Shown here: piece by piece, positions 42,557 through 54,333 of the stretch
Numbering within the stretch: the first letter of the stretch is position 1
Layout of the letters: each line of letters begins with the position of its first letter
Assembly (NCBI GenBank): GCA_034387635.1
Contig: JAOANU010000011.1
Location: 280,501 to 344,500 of the forward strand
DNA length: 64,000 nucleotides
Direction of reading: 5' to 3'
Origin: Rhodosporidiobolus odoratus
Taxonomy: Eukaryota; Basidiomycota; Microbotryomycetes; Sporidiobolales; Sporidiobolaceae
Notes under the pieces: generated by a model
What the model was told of the DNA's origin: nothing
Databases searched by the model: none
What the model saw: the letters and a program-made list of their open reading frames with translations, nothing else
Made by a program: the position numbers and the translations under genes

Positions 42557-44871
42557 TTAAGACGAGTTTGAGTTATCCGCTGTTGGCGGGGGTAGGAAGC
42601 AGTGAGCAGAAGTAGGAGGAAAGGAAAGGAACGGGGAAGAACGAACCACAAGACCAAGGCCTTCCGCCATTAGCATCATACTCCGATTTGATCGCCAGCG
42701 CCGCGCCGTAAGTCCCAGCGCCCATGACGAAGAACCCGAGCACCATGATCAAGACGTTCCAGGCTACGAGCGCGGTGACCCTCCAGTTGCGCAGCTCGGG
42801 GTTCCTGAAGCGACTCCAGTTGTCGAAGAGCCACATGTAGGCGACGAGAATGAGGCAGAGGAGGGTACCGAAGAGGGCGCCGATAAGACCGACGAGACTG
42901 TGGGCAGACGCATGTGAGAAAGTCAGTGATGAGAGGGGAGCAAGGATGGGCAGGATAGTCCATGAGCAGAGGAAGATTGAGGCGAGGGATTGGAACGACC
43001 AAGAGGATGACAGGAGAAGGCACGTACCCGCCGAAAACAGGGATAGCCGAGGCGATAATGTAGGAGAACAAGAGGCATCCAGCTGTGCAGCTCAGCCAGG
43101 TGATCCAGTGCGTGGGGGTAGATTCCGTCATATGGCGGGAGCCACGCAGGATGCGGACGAAGAGATACTTGGCAGGAAGATGGCTGTAGATCACAGCCTG
43201 CGCAATGACAGTACAGCGGAAGTTCAGCATGAGATGTGGAAAAAAGTGAGGCAAGAGGATTGGTGATTGTGAAGAAAGGAGGTAAGAAGAACGTACAGCG
43301 GCGAGAAGACCCGGCAGGGCGAGACCGTAGGCGATACGCTTGATAAGCGTGCCGGCGGTCCCGAGGGCGGGAGAGGCAACGTATTGTCCAGCGTACTAGA
43401 AGGGACCAAAGCGGGTAAATCAGCGATCAGAGCAGATTACCGTCGAATCACAGAGGCGAAGGTCACGGGAATCAACAAAGTCTTCGAAGGAGTACTAGCG
43501 AGGAGGACTCACCATGTAGACGATGATGGCGACGATGTAGTAGAACACGGTAATGAAGGTCTGAGATGCCAGAACCGCCCGAGTCGAGTGCCTGGGTTCC
43601 CTCATCTCGGCCACCAGCGAGAGGTAAATCGGGGTACCGGCATAGGACAACAACAAGTTCGCAACGGCGTTCATCGCGTCAGCGAACGAGGGCGAACCGA
43701 AGTAGACGATTCCGCGTTCCCACGGCCCTTCTTGCGGAGCGGGCGAGGGGCGACCACCAGCACCGACGGCGATGGTGACCAGCATGATGGAGACGACCAT
43801 GGAGATGAGACCAGCCCACCCGACCCATTTGACGGAGCCGAGCGTGCGCAGCGAGGCGAAGGGGTATACAGCGATTGTGGAGACCGCCACGAAGACCGCG
43901 GTACAGGCGGCGTGAAGTGAGATCTGCAGAAGCATATGGAGGGAAGCGTCAGCGCAAGGTTCATGCCTACGTCGGACGTCGCTGGAAAAGGAAGGCAACG
44001 GGTCGGCAGATCGTTCAGAAATACGCACCGCGTTGAGGGCCGTTGACAAGCCGACTAGGGCAGCACCGACGACGAAAGTCATGAACAGCATGTAGACCAC
44101 GCTGATGACCTCGCGACCGATTGGTCCCCACAGTACTTCGCCAACATCGGCGACGGAATAGCACTGTGGGTGTTTCCGCTTGAAGGGACCACTGATGACG
44201 TAGTCTGTCCAGGTGGTGAAAACCTGCGACGAGGTGATAGTTCCATCAATAAGAGTCTCACCGGGGTGGCCACAGGATGGAGCCATTGGTCGGGAAGAGT
44301 CAAGGTGGAAAGATACGAAAGTAGAGCTTACCGCGACCACGAGCAGAATGAGGATACCGGGAACAAGTCCGAGAGTATGAAAAGTCGAAGGTAATGACAG
44401 TACACCCAAACCGACTGAGGCGGAGGGACAGCCATGTGAGAAGGGTGAAAAAGAGACAATGAAGAGAAGATCGTACTTTGCGCCTGCAAATGTTCGCGGG
44501 ACATCAGCACAAGTCAATCGTCGACGCTCTCTAAGGGCCAGATATACCGATGACATGTACAGAAGCGATAGCTGCAGCGCTGCCCTTCGGACAATGTTTG
44601 CTCGCGATCTACTCTTCATGTCCCCAAGTCTCCGCGAGTACGGGAGGAGAGACAAGCTCACCTTGGTCATAAGAATCGCCGTGCTCTTCCATCCAACCGT
44701 CCTGTACTGCACTTTGCCGTCGCCCTGGCCACCGAAGACGTCGTCGACTAATTCCTCCCCTTGCCTGTTCTCCTCGAGCCGGCCCAGAGGCTCCTGGGTG
44801 ACCACCTCATCTTTCTGCTTGCGTTCGACCTTGGTGTGGTCCGATAGGCTTGATGCTTGTGAAGCTGACAT
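42557..44871 (-). CDS. AAAP-family amino acid transporter, copy C (MTR-like)
   Basis: Start MSASQASSLSDHTKVERKQK at 44871, same exon order as copy A: VFGGQGDGKVQYRTVGWKST, VGLGVLSLPSTFHTLGLVPG, TDYVISGPFKRKHPQCYSVA, the long exon with GGRPSPAPQEGPWERGIVYF, YAGQYVASPALG.., VIYSHLPAKYLFVRILRGSR, FDNWSRF, and a last exon ..WSCADNSNSS-stop at 42557. In the ~135-residue long exon I count only about four amino-acid differences from copy A. At DNA level exons differ by roughly a tenth (mostly synonymous) and introns are strongly diverged, so the duplication is not recent and both copies appear to be under selection. About eleven membrane segments. It probably imports neutral amino acids. Confidence 0.9.
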
Positions 44872-46776
44872 GGCGGGGCAGGGAGGCGGGAGACCGGAAG
44901 TTTGGGGGAGAAGGTCAAGAGGCGGCTAATCCAGTCCTGAGCGAGCTTGAAGGTGTCGACAAGATGCAGAGAAAGATAGCAGATACGCCCGAATCAGCAG
45001 AACTGACTCTAAAAATGAGTCGAGGGTGGTATATCGAGTCAAAAGCTTGCTGAGGAGGCGGTTCCGCCCCGAAGTCGATTTTTTCATCCCCCGCAACCTG
45101 CCTCGCGCTTCACGCAAGCTGAGCGACAACTGAGCCACCGCCGCGCTGTCGAGAGGCGCGATACAAGGGAGTGTATGAGTATGAGTAATCGTGCAGCATG
45201 TAGGGAAGGGATTTTTTTTTTTGTAGGAACGAGAGAGTCGGCCCGGGCGGTTCTGCTCCCTCACTGTACGGCCGAGTTTTTGGCGGCGGAGTCGGGGACG
45301 GTCCACTGGTTCTTGTTCCGGACCGTCCTCCGCGCAAGGTTCCCGTCGCTCCGACTGCAGGTGTGGGCTCAGGTCAGTGGATCTACATCCTCCTTACCCG
45401 CTGACGATAGCGTCGACTCGTCTTCCGCCAATCTGCGAAAGTTCAGCGTTGCCTGCTGACCTTCTCAAGAAGAACAGACCCGAACGGCGAGCCTATTAGC
45501 AGCTTCAAGGCCACTATGGTGCATTAGAAGGGCTTCATTCCAGCAAGGTGCTTGTAGTTCCAGCTGCCAGGGGTTGCAGAGCGTCTGACGGCGACCTCGA
45601 ACAAGGACGGTTTTTTCTGATGAACGCTGACAGTCAAAACATGGCTGGGAGCAAAGCCGACTGTCTGCCGACTTACAGGCTTGCTTGGGAATATCTTCTC
45701 GCGGGCTGGGGGAAAAGCGGAATCCGATGGCAGAAGGAAAGAAGAGGAAATAGAGCAACGCACCGAATGCTCGCTTTTCATGCTTGTCCTACTTGCAGAA
45801 ACAAAGCCCACAACGAGCTGGAAGTGAATGTGCGAGCTGGAAGTGAATGTGTATCCTCTCGTATTCGCAGTCAGTGAGGAAAGCACTGCTGCACCTCAAG
45901 CCATGTCTCTTGTTCACTGGGAGGGAGAGAAACAACGAAGGTGCGAGCAACTGTACTAGCCGGTTGCATCAAGCGAAGTGCCCTTGAAGTGGTGTTTTCC
46001 GAATGACCTATTGCAGTTATTGCGTTGTCAGAATGCGTGACCTGTTCTCTTGTTGAGCGTTGTGCAAGGCAGCGGTGTGAGACGGAAAGGAAGATGTGCT
46101 GAAAAGTGACCTCACCCTCTTCCGCTACAGCCTGAGGTAGATCGAAGCATAACGGGCTTCTTGCCGCTGTATGGTCGGGCCGCTGCAGATCAGGAGGACG
46201 TGGGAAACAATGGCGAGATGGGAAGTCGCTGGGCGCGCTCGATTCCGAGGACAGACGTCGCTCACTCAGCTAGCAACACAGTCCGCAAAGTCGGCATGAT
46301 GGACTGCTACCTGTAGGGACTCGGGAGACGACCGATCGCTCGACACCGAAAGGAAGCGGGCGTACCGACGACACCCAGAATGCAACTTCCGATAATCCCG
46401 CCTTTCGCCGTCACTCCGCGCTAAGCCTGGATTCGCCGTTACCTGCACAGCTGAAGTACCGCACAGCAGCCGTCCGCGCATCCCGCCTGTCAGCTACACC
46501 TGCTCATCCCCTCCAGCCCAGCTACCGCCTAAAGAGCAAGACTGATGAGCGCTTCACTGTCGAGATCGGCAGGCGGGGGCGCAGGGTGTATGAGCGGCGA
46601 GTGACTCCACGCGTCAGTACATGACGCCTGTATGAGCTGCTCGCTTCTGGCATAGCAATAGAAGAGACGGCGGACGCTCCGCGGAATTATATGCAATGTT
46701 CGCTTATCCTCCTTCCCCCTCGCCAGCCTGCCAACCTTGTACAGAGACTGCGTTACTTGCCTGTCACTGTTTCCGC
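44872..46776. other. Long intergenic region (1.9 kb)
   Basis: Between the divergent starts of transporter C (44871, minus) and the unknown gene at 46777 (plus). The first ~100 bases resemble the promoter of transporter A. A T-run lies at 45212-45222, and a short direct repeat at about 45818-45851. Short ORFs exist (e.g. 45548-45877) but have no conserved look. This may hold a non-coding RNA or degraded gene; I cannot show either. Confidence 0.4.
45816..45852. repeat. Short direct repeat
   Basis: GAGCTGGAAGTGAATGTG occurs twice in tandem, separated by a single base (C). Confidence 0.85.
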
Positions 46777-49152
46777 ATGAGCGCACCGACTCTGCAGACC
46801 CGCCTTGAAGTCGCCCTCACCATCAAGCGAGCGATCGATGATGGCGTCCGTTCCAAGTCTTCTGACCGGCACTCTGCGGCGCAAGTGTTCTTTATGGGGG
46901 ACGTGGCAGTTGCAACCATGGTTGCGCCGCTTGTAAAGGCGGGCTCGCACAACGAGATGTTGCTACTCGACCAGGACGGAGAGGCAAGTTTCTTTCTCCC
47001 CTCTCGGTCTACACATAGGCCTTCCCGGCCTAACTTACCGGTAGTCCTCAGGCGGTAGAGATTTTTGCAAGTGGAAAGACCATGGGGGAGGCATTGAGTG
47101 CAGGTATCGAAGCAAAGTATTTCGCGCAAGTCTCGCTTTCCGGGGTAACTGCTTCGTGTTCCTCTATCACGCAGTCTTCGACACTGACAGTCTTGGTGCA
47201 GCGCCAATCATCGATCACCGGACGCTTTGGCGAGATCGAGAAGCTTCGTAAGTGGGTGTGGCAACCCTATGGTCGCGATGAAGTAGAACTTGGTACGGTC
47301 TGCTAGCGCGCCCTCCGTCTAAAGGCCTTGTCAGCCCTCGTCTTACCATTCAACCTCACAGTCGATATCACAACTACCTCGCCTTTCAGCCTTCTGTTCC
47401 GAAGACCACCCACCAGCCGAGGAAGGCTCCCGCTACCGCTGTCGAATTTACGGGACCAACAATTCAGCGCTCTATTCAACAAAATCCCTCTATTCACCTA
47501 TGATCACGGCATAGCCGACTCAGCTTTTCCTATTGCTTCGGGTCCGCTCACCCTCCTCCTACTTCTCATGGAGGTTTTCCATCCCGACCGGAAATCGCCT
47601 GCACATGAGCGTGAAGCAAGCGACAGGCACATGTTTGCCATCAAGCTTCTATTAGAGACACGACACGACACGAAGGATCGGCACCGCTTCGTTCCGGTTG
47701 CTCAGCAGAATGTTTTCAACCTCGCCGACCCGACCGAATTCACACGTCTCTCGCGTCTTGTGGATAACACCTCATCCGCTGGACTGCGTATTACCCAACT
47801 CATCGACCTGGAGGTAGAGAAGCAGATTATCAGCCTGGGCAGGGTTTCGGCAGAAGAGATAGGCCGGATGAGGCAGGAGTTGCAACATCGCTGGACGGCG
47901 CTCCTCACTGACCTAGACGACATTCTGCAGGTGCGTCCTTTCCATGCGCTTGATTACCACTTTGCTGATTGACCTATCCTCCACAGCACGGCCAGTCTCA
48001 CGTACGGACGTCCCTCATTCCAGCAAAAGCTGTCAGCTGATTTTTTCCTCTTTGCAGCACACCACCCATGACCTGAGTTACCATCCCTCTTCACCGCTAA
48101 GCGACGTCGCTTTCCCGTCGCCCAGACCGGCTTTCCACCCCGGGGCTCATCAATCCGGAGCTCGACAGGTGGTCAATGTGGGCGGGGGGCGCTCGAGGCT
48201 CTGGAATCGTCTTCCCGCATCACCATCGGGCTTCACAGCAGACGTGGCGCCGCATGGCACCCACGTGCTTGTCCCTCCCTCATCTGTACCCTTGACTACC
48301 GCACCACACTCCACGTATTACACTCCTTCTGCGCCATCACTGGGATACATCATCAGTTCCGCAACGCGTCCCGCCCCCACTGCTCCTCTTTTCTCTCCTC
48401 CATCCCTGCGAGCGTCCTCCTTCTACCCTTTGCCTGCATCTTCAGTGGCGTACAACTCCGATCCCCCAAACCAGCTAGTTTCTCCTCAGCCACCAGCGGT
48501 GTTGCCTTCCATCCCTTATACACCTCCCGCTCGCCGCGCCTCCCTATATTACGCATCACCGACTACCTGCTGCCTAGTCGGTTCGCCAGGGTCCCCGTCT
48601 TCCCCTCCCCCTGCACCACGGACGAGCTCCCCCTGGGTTCCCACAATGCGTGACGCGTCCACTTCTGCCCCTCCTCCCACACCCTCCCAATGGGCCAGTC
48701 GGTCAATGCCCAGATCGTATTCTCCTCCTCCTGCTCCGTCGACAGCGTTGCCCTTAGCTCCCACATCGCGTCTGCCTCCCACCTCTCCCCCTCCCCTTGG
48801 ACGCCTGCAATCGGGAAATACAGCCGCATACTCGCCTTACCTTTCTCCGGTTCCTGTGATGCCCCGAAGGCGTTCATTTCGCACCTCCGTCCCTCCCCCT
48901 CCGCCTCCGCCTCTGCCTCTCCACCCACAATCGAGTTTCCACCCGAACCCGCCGGCCGATCCACGACCTAGCTTGCCCAGGCCGACTCTCTCGACTGGCC
49001 CCAAGACTTTCGACGAGATTCTGCAACACAAAGCAGACGACGACGCGAAGAGCCGAAGAGGGTCGTTCGCGAGTTCCATTTCGGGTAGCGAGAGTGCACC
49101 GAACGGGGCGGCTCAGCAGCGAAGCGGTTGGTTCTCGTGGAGACGGTCGTAG
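46777..49152 (+). CDS. Uncharacterised protein: ordered N-terminal domain plus Pro-rich C-terminus
   Basis: Exon 1 (46777-46983) encodes MSAPTLQTRLEVALTIKRAI and QVFFMGDVAVATMVAPLVKA. A GC-AG intron (46984-47051) joins it in phase 0 to AVEIFASGKTMGEALSAGIE. Around 47292 a GTACGG donor and a CTCACAG acceptor near 47362 continue the frame as V-DITTTSPFSLLFRR. The next long exon gives SALFNKIPLFTYDHGIADSA, a leucine-rich LLLLLMEVFHPDRKS, and IDLEVEKQIISLGRVSAEEI. A last exon from about 48058 (HTTHDLSYHPSS) encodes ~360 residues of Pro/Ser/Ala-rich sequence, ending TFDEILQHKADDDAKSRRGS and GWFSWRRS-stop. I recognise no family. The C-terminal TFDEIL...RRGSFAS segment could be a short linear motif. 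Intron usage around 47130-47180 is uncertain. Confidence 0.6.
46984..47051 (+). other. Putative GC-AG intron with a textbook GCAAGT donor
   Basis: The exon ends GACGGAGAG and is followed by GCAAGTTTC; a branch-like CCTAACTTA lies 20 bases before the acceptor CCTCAG at 47051. Removing these 68 bases keeps frame; reading through meets a stop at 47056-47058. Confidence 0.75.
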
Positions 49153-49311
49153 GGTATCTAGGCTGGTCGCTAGCCCATTCAAAAGAAAGGCGTACCGATC
49201 TTCCAAGGACAATGGAAACCTGCGTGTTGCACGAGAAATAGTCGATAAAGACAAGGTATCCAGGGAAAGTTCCGACCGCATTCCGCTTGTGCACCGTATC
49301 AACCTAGAGAC

Positions 49312-52248
49312 CTAGAGCATCGCGCTGCTGACGACCACCGCTGCAAAGAGAATAGCCGTCACCCCGCTCGTGGACAGCTTGCCGCTCCCAGAAGTGTCCT
49401 GAGAAGAAGAGCCGGAAGCGGTCGAAGTGCCGTTTGTACCGGCCGGGGCGACGCTCGAACCGGAGGGGCAGGTACCGTTCGTCGAGGTAATGGCCATCGA
49501 GGACGTTGAGTAGACGGAAGAGACACCCAGGCAGGTTCCCTGCGAACAGGAAGGTGAGCCCCATGTGAGGTGGCAGGAAAGACCAAGTCGAGGATGAGGA
49601 AGCATGCTAGGGGACAAGTAGGACTTACGTCGGAGGCCAGGGCGGCCACAGCAAGGAAATTCTCGGTCCCACTCAACCCAATCGCCGTCTCAAACCCACT
49701 CTTCGTCGCATTACCGATCACGCTTGTAGCGGCCGTCTCGTCTGCGCCGCCCATGAGCGTCCAGCTTGCAACGTCGGTAGCTCCATTCCACGAAGCATAC
49801 GCGGATGAGCCGTTAACGGCGAGAGAGGGGGTGGTGAGCGGATAGCCGGACCAGGATTGCTTGAAGGCGCGGTAGGACTGGACCACCGAAGCCGTAGTGC
49901 CGAAGGCGACGTCTTGAATTAGATCTTCACTGCACACCATAGAACAGGTTATCAAGGAAGGCCACCTTGTAATGGGCAGAGAGATAGAAAGAAAGTAGAA
50001 CTCACTCATCGTCGTACTCCGAGAAGAAAGGCGTCGCTCCCCATCCAACCACATGTCTCCCTTGTTCGTCAATCCGATGCGACCCCTGAGAAGCAGCAGG
50101 GGTACCGAAAGAAGGGAATGCCTCGTAGACCAGCTCCGCCGTCCAAGCCTCCGTGTCAAGTTCGAGGACGATAGCCCGTGCCATTGTCTCTGCAGGCGCT
50201 CCTCCGCCCGCAGCGTTGTCGAATACGGAGAGACGGAAGGTGGTGTTGTCGATGCTGTCGCTGGGGTAGAGTCGGGCGTCGTGTTGATACCTTTGGGGAC
50301 ACGACAAGCAGAAAGGACGGGTATACGTAGCAGCGCGACGAGGCGGCAAGAGAGCGACGTCGGTGCGGAGTAGTGGCGCGAACGGCACGCGGAGATGCGA
50401 TGGTCGCGGCGAAGTGTCGGGGAAGGCAAGGGAAGGGATGGTAGAAAATAAGATGAGAAGGTCAGCATATCGACCGCATTGCGTTTGCTCCGAGCCAAGT
50501 CGATGAAGAAGCTCCAAGCGATGCAGTAGACGTACCAAAACTACACGATGGAAGAAGTCGCAAGCGGATGGGCCCGATCGAGGAGTGGCGTGAACAGAAC
50601 GAGATCAGCCTCCATCGACTCTCTCGCAAGAGCACAAGCCTCCAAGGCATAGCGCGATTGGCAGGAAGCATGGCGCACCGTAGCATTCGTACCCATGGTG
50701 AAATTGGTGTATTTCCCGCCTAACCTCCAGAGGATGTCGCCGTTTTCCCCGGAGATGTAGTACAACGCGGACGGGCCTCGAAGGGAGATCTGAATACAGT
50801 GCGTATGGGTTAACTTGCTGGTAGACGACGAGGAGGCGCCTGACTGAGAGAAGAGGTGATCGAGAGGGTGGCCAGGAGGAGGAAGGGTAAACGCACGAGG
50901 TAGTTGCCATTGTCAAACTTGTTGACCGTGTTGATGTGGCACGAATCGAACGGGTTGTCGGAGCTGCATGTGAAATCCACAGTCTGAGTCATACTGATAA
51001 CAGAGGAGGCGAAAGGAGAATCTCGGAGATGAAAAGAGGAGATGGGAAGAGCTGCACCTGTTACCAGCGTTGTCGCTAACAGTGAAATAGCTCTCCCCCG
51101 GCTCGATCCCCGCAGCAATCGAGTCCCATTGGAACAGGATCTTGTCGTCGTCTGCCGAGTTGCCTGAAATGTCGATCTCTTGACTGAGAAGGACAAGGGG
51201 GGAAAGGGGGGGGGGGGGGGGGGGGCCAAGAGGCGTTTCAGCCTGATATTTGACTTTCATGATGGTCGCAAGGGAAAGGACTGCTCACAAGCGACACGTC
51301 CAAGTCCAGCCGGTCCCGCTGCCGCCAGCGGACGTCAGGTCCGCCTCGGCGAGAAGCCACGATTCGACAAGAGCGGTATTGTTATCGGTGATGACGATCT
51401 AGGTTACGAGGAAGTCTCAGTGCTGAAGGATTCCCACTCCTTAGAAGCAAGGCAGGGCAAGGGAACGAGAAGAGAGGAAACTGGCAGGGCACGGCTGGTC
51501 TCGAGAGAAGATAGACGCACCTCGTGGAAATCGCTGGTATTCTCCGTCTCGTTCAAGGATGAAACGGTGCGAATGTGGGTATAGTTGTTAGAGAGGATAT
51601 ACCACTGTGGTCCACGATCGAAGGGTGAGCAAGACGAACAGAGGGGGAGACAAGGGGAAGAGGACGAACCGATCCATTTGCGTAGCCACTGGAGAAAAAG
51701 TCGCCTGTTAGAGCAAGGTGACCCAGGCTTGATCAGCTCTGACCAGGGAGGGGAGAGGGCAGAAGTTTACCCTGGAAGAAGGTCAAGACGTCCTCCCCCT
51801 TGTACTGCTGTACCCTCAAATCCATCGAGTTGGTAAAACCCGCCTCGTAGCCACTCCAGATCAAAGAGCCTGCAATGGTAAGAAAGAGGAAGGTCAACTG
51901 CTGTCCACTGCGACTGTTATCGAGGTCGAGCACCCCGACTGGTATCGAAAATGGAGAAGCCAGGGAAGAAAAAGAATGATAGCGCTTACCGTCATTATCC
52001 ACAATCACCGGCGCAGCCTGTTCCACTCCAGTCCCCCTATAACTCAGCATCGTGTACCCTTCACTAACCTTACTCTCAACATATACAATCCTGTTAAACT
52101 CGGGCGGTTGAAGCGACGAGGAATAAAAAGTCTGAACGGGGGCGACACCTCGAGAAGTCCACCAACTCGTCGAATTGTCGGTGGTAAGACTGTCGGCTGT
52201 GGCAAGGGAAGCGAAGAGCGGGAGGGAGAGGAGAGTGAGCGGGAGCAT
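49312..52248 (-). CDS. Secreted, probably GPI-anchored arylsulfotransferase-family protein
   Basis: Start MLPLTLLSLPLFASLATADS at 52248 is a clear signal peptide. About ten exons follow and assemble an ASST-type beta-propeller: YTMLSYRGTGVEQAAPVIVD, SLIWSGYEAGFTNSMDLRVQ, DDDKILFQWDSI, SDNPFDSCHINTVNKFDNGN, the family signature YYISGENGDILWRLGGKYTN, then YQHDARLYPSD, ARAIVLELDTEAWTAELVYE, SQGSHRIDEQGRHVVGWGAT and later blades. Numerous N-glycosylation sequons (NNT, NGS, NAT) fit secretion. The last exon ends with a Ser/Thr-rich stalk and TSGVTAILFAAVVVSSAML, a typical GPI-anchor signal. The bacterial family transfers sulfate between aryl groups; fungal members are numerous and mostly uncharacterised, so a cell-surface enzyme is inferred. 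A long G-run (about 51207-51226) sits in one intron. Confidence 0.82.
51207..51226. repeat. Homopolymer G tract in an intron of the arylsulfotransferase-family gene
   Basis: A run of about twenty G follows GGGGAAA at about 51200. On the minus (coding) strand it is a C-run upstream of an exon border, and could affect sequencing accuracy. Confidence 0.9.
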
Positions 52249-52963
52249 CTTGTTTGGTCGGCGAATGAGCGAGGGAAGTTTGGGAAGGTCCGCGCCGGAT
52301 CAAGTGGCGGCTCGGCAGTCTCGGTCGGAGGTGCGCGACGACGAAAAGGAAGCAGACAGAGCTCAGCAGGCCTGTAAGGCAGGAGTACGCGCAGACAAAA
52401 TTCGCAGTATAACGAAGAGAAAAGCAGATCGAGCTAGGTCTGCGCCGGCCGCAGCGTGGGGCGGAGCAGACCGAGACCGATCGGACGCGAAGAGACGCGT
52501 TGAGGATCGACAAAGCTTGTTGGAAGCAGCAGGAGGTATCAGCAGTCGTAGGGGCGCGGCATAGCGTTGCGATGTTTACTTACGGCATCATCGATACCTA
52601 CTCTTGACAGCACAACCCGAATCCGAGTGCAAGAAAGCGCAGTACGCCAAACCTTCTGCCCTCTCCGCAAAGGCGCAGTACGAGCAATCAGAGGCAGCAG
52701 CAGCAGCATTGGCGCAGTATACCGAGGGAGAAGATCAGCGTATGCCAGCGAGATGGCCAGCTCCACTCGAAGATGCTTAGAATGGTGACGGTTTGCCTGG
52801 GGTGAAATCGTGTCAAAGCGATCCAAGCTGGTGGATTAAGGCTGAAGGTGCAATGCCGCTACTGAAGCACGGGGAAGGCAAGTCGTGGGGATGGCGAGTA
52901 AATGGCGAGTGAATGGCGAGTGAATGGAAAGAGGAACGAGCGCGTTCGAAGGGAACGATGCTT
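52249..52963. other. Spacer between URA6-like 3' end and arylsulfotransferase start
   Basis: About 715 bases. It holds the promoter and 5' UTR of the arylsulfotransferase-family gene and the 3' UTR of the kinase gene. At 52890-52927 an 11-bp unit (AATGGCGAGTG, one variant) is repeated about 3.4 times. Short ORFs here look spurious. Confidence 0.4.
52890..52927. repeat. Tandem repeat, 11-bp unit
   Basis: Unit AATGGCGAGTG, repeated about 3.4 times with one substitution, 37 bases beyond the stop of the UMP-CMP kinase gene (its 3' UTR). Confidence 0.85.
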
Positions 52964-54333
52964 TTACTTGGCCTGCAAGACCGGCTCGACACCCTTGACG
53001 ATGTCGGCGTAAACGTCTTCGATGGACTTTGAGGAGTCGATCTGCGTATGGGATGGGCGGAGGATGGTGGTAAGTAACGAAAACATGGGAGACGTGAAAG
53101 AACGGAAAAAAACGCACGTCGACAACCTTTCCTTGCCCTCGGTAGTAGTCGACCACCGGCATCGAAGTGTTGACAAAGGTCTCTGTGGGTCGGTAAGTAG
53201 GGTGTTCAGCCCGGATACCCTCTTCACTGCAGACAAGAGCCCGGAGCTGGAATGGCATGTCAGACGCACGGAATCGCTTCTTGATACTCTCCGCGTTGTC
53301 GTCGTCCCGTCCACTCGTTTTGCCACGTTCGAGGAGGCGTCCGAGAAGAACAGGTTCGGGGCAGACGAGGAAGAGGACGAGGGAGGAAGGGCAGACCTGC
53401 GGGGTGAGACGGGCAAGTCAGTAACGGGGCGGCAGATTCTCTCGCGCTTTGGACACAAGCATGACGCAACACTCATGACATGACGAAGCTCAATAGCAAG
53501 GTATTGAGGGAAAGGGGTCGAGAGATGGAAAGGAAAATCCAAACGTACAGACTCATCAAACTTGACCGCCTGATCCATCTGCCTCGGGAACCCATCCACC
53601 AAAAACCTCTTCGCGTTACCCTCACCCCCAGCACCAGCCGCATCAGTCGCCTCCCTCATTGCGTTCTCCAGCAACTTGATCGTGACTTCCATAGGGACGA
53701 TCTTGCCCTCTTTGATATGGTCTTTGATCATGGCGCCGAATTGTGAGTCGGGTCGAGATTGTTCGGCGCGGAGGAGGTCGCCCGCTGTATCATTGCAACG
53801 CATGAACGTACAAAGAAGCGAGGGTAAGCAAGTCAGCGATTATTGTATAGGCAGGAAGCGGAGAGGTACACACCGGAAAGATGAACGAAGCCATAGTCCT
53901 TGACCAGCCGAGCGCATTGGGTTCCCTTGCCTGCTCAGTCGACGAGACCACGAACAGGTGGTGAATGTATGCGGTACGTAGCGGGCTTGCATTGATCAGT
54001 ACTCGCTCATATTCTTCCAAAGCGTGTAAAGGGCAATTGCGCACCTGCTCCTGGTCCACCAAGTACGAAGATGACGGTGACTTCTTTACTATTGAAAGCT
54101 GGTGCAGCCGTGTTGCCCGTGGTAGCGGGGATAGGGAGTTCGGGCGCGGGAGTAGCGAGAGGGGCCATGGCTGAAACTGAAGTCGGGAAAGGGGGTGCCG
54201 GAGTCGAGGTGGGTGCGGCGGATTCAGCTGTAGTAGGCGGAGCGGGAGTAGCGGAAAGAGAAGGAGGAGGAGAGGAAGAAGAGGGAGGGGAGCGACAGAG
54301 AAGCTGTTTGATCTTGTCGAGGATAGGCGCCAT
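52964..54333 (-). CDS. URA6: UMP-CMP kinase (adenylate kinase family, Ura6-like)
   Basis: Phosphorylates UMP and CMP to the diphosphates with ATP. Exons assemble the P-loop across an intron as [21 protein letters not shown], then [20 protein letters not shown] (NMP-binding start), [57 protein letters not shown], then [17 protein letters not shown] (short LID and catalytic Arg residues), joined to [20 protein letters not shown] and a last exon [20 protein letters not shown] ending at 52964. The DGFPR and [10 protein letters not shown] motifs separate it from long-LID adenylate kinases. The N-terminus carries ~85 extra residues: a basic start ([15 protein letters not shown]) and an Ala/Pro/Ser/Thr-rich linker, perhaps a targeting extension; a second in-frame ATG lies inside the linker (SAMAPLATP). 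Confidence 0.92.

Noticed and set aside
45175..45877. Possible small genes in the 1.9-kb intergenic region
   Set aside because: Short ORFs without recognisable motifs, splice support or uniform composition.
49359..50498. 379-residue minus-strand ORF
   Set aside because: Mixed frame across exons and introns of the arylsulfotransferase-family gene; the family motifs lie in other frames at the same place.
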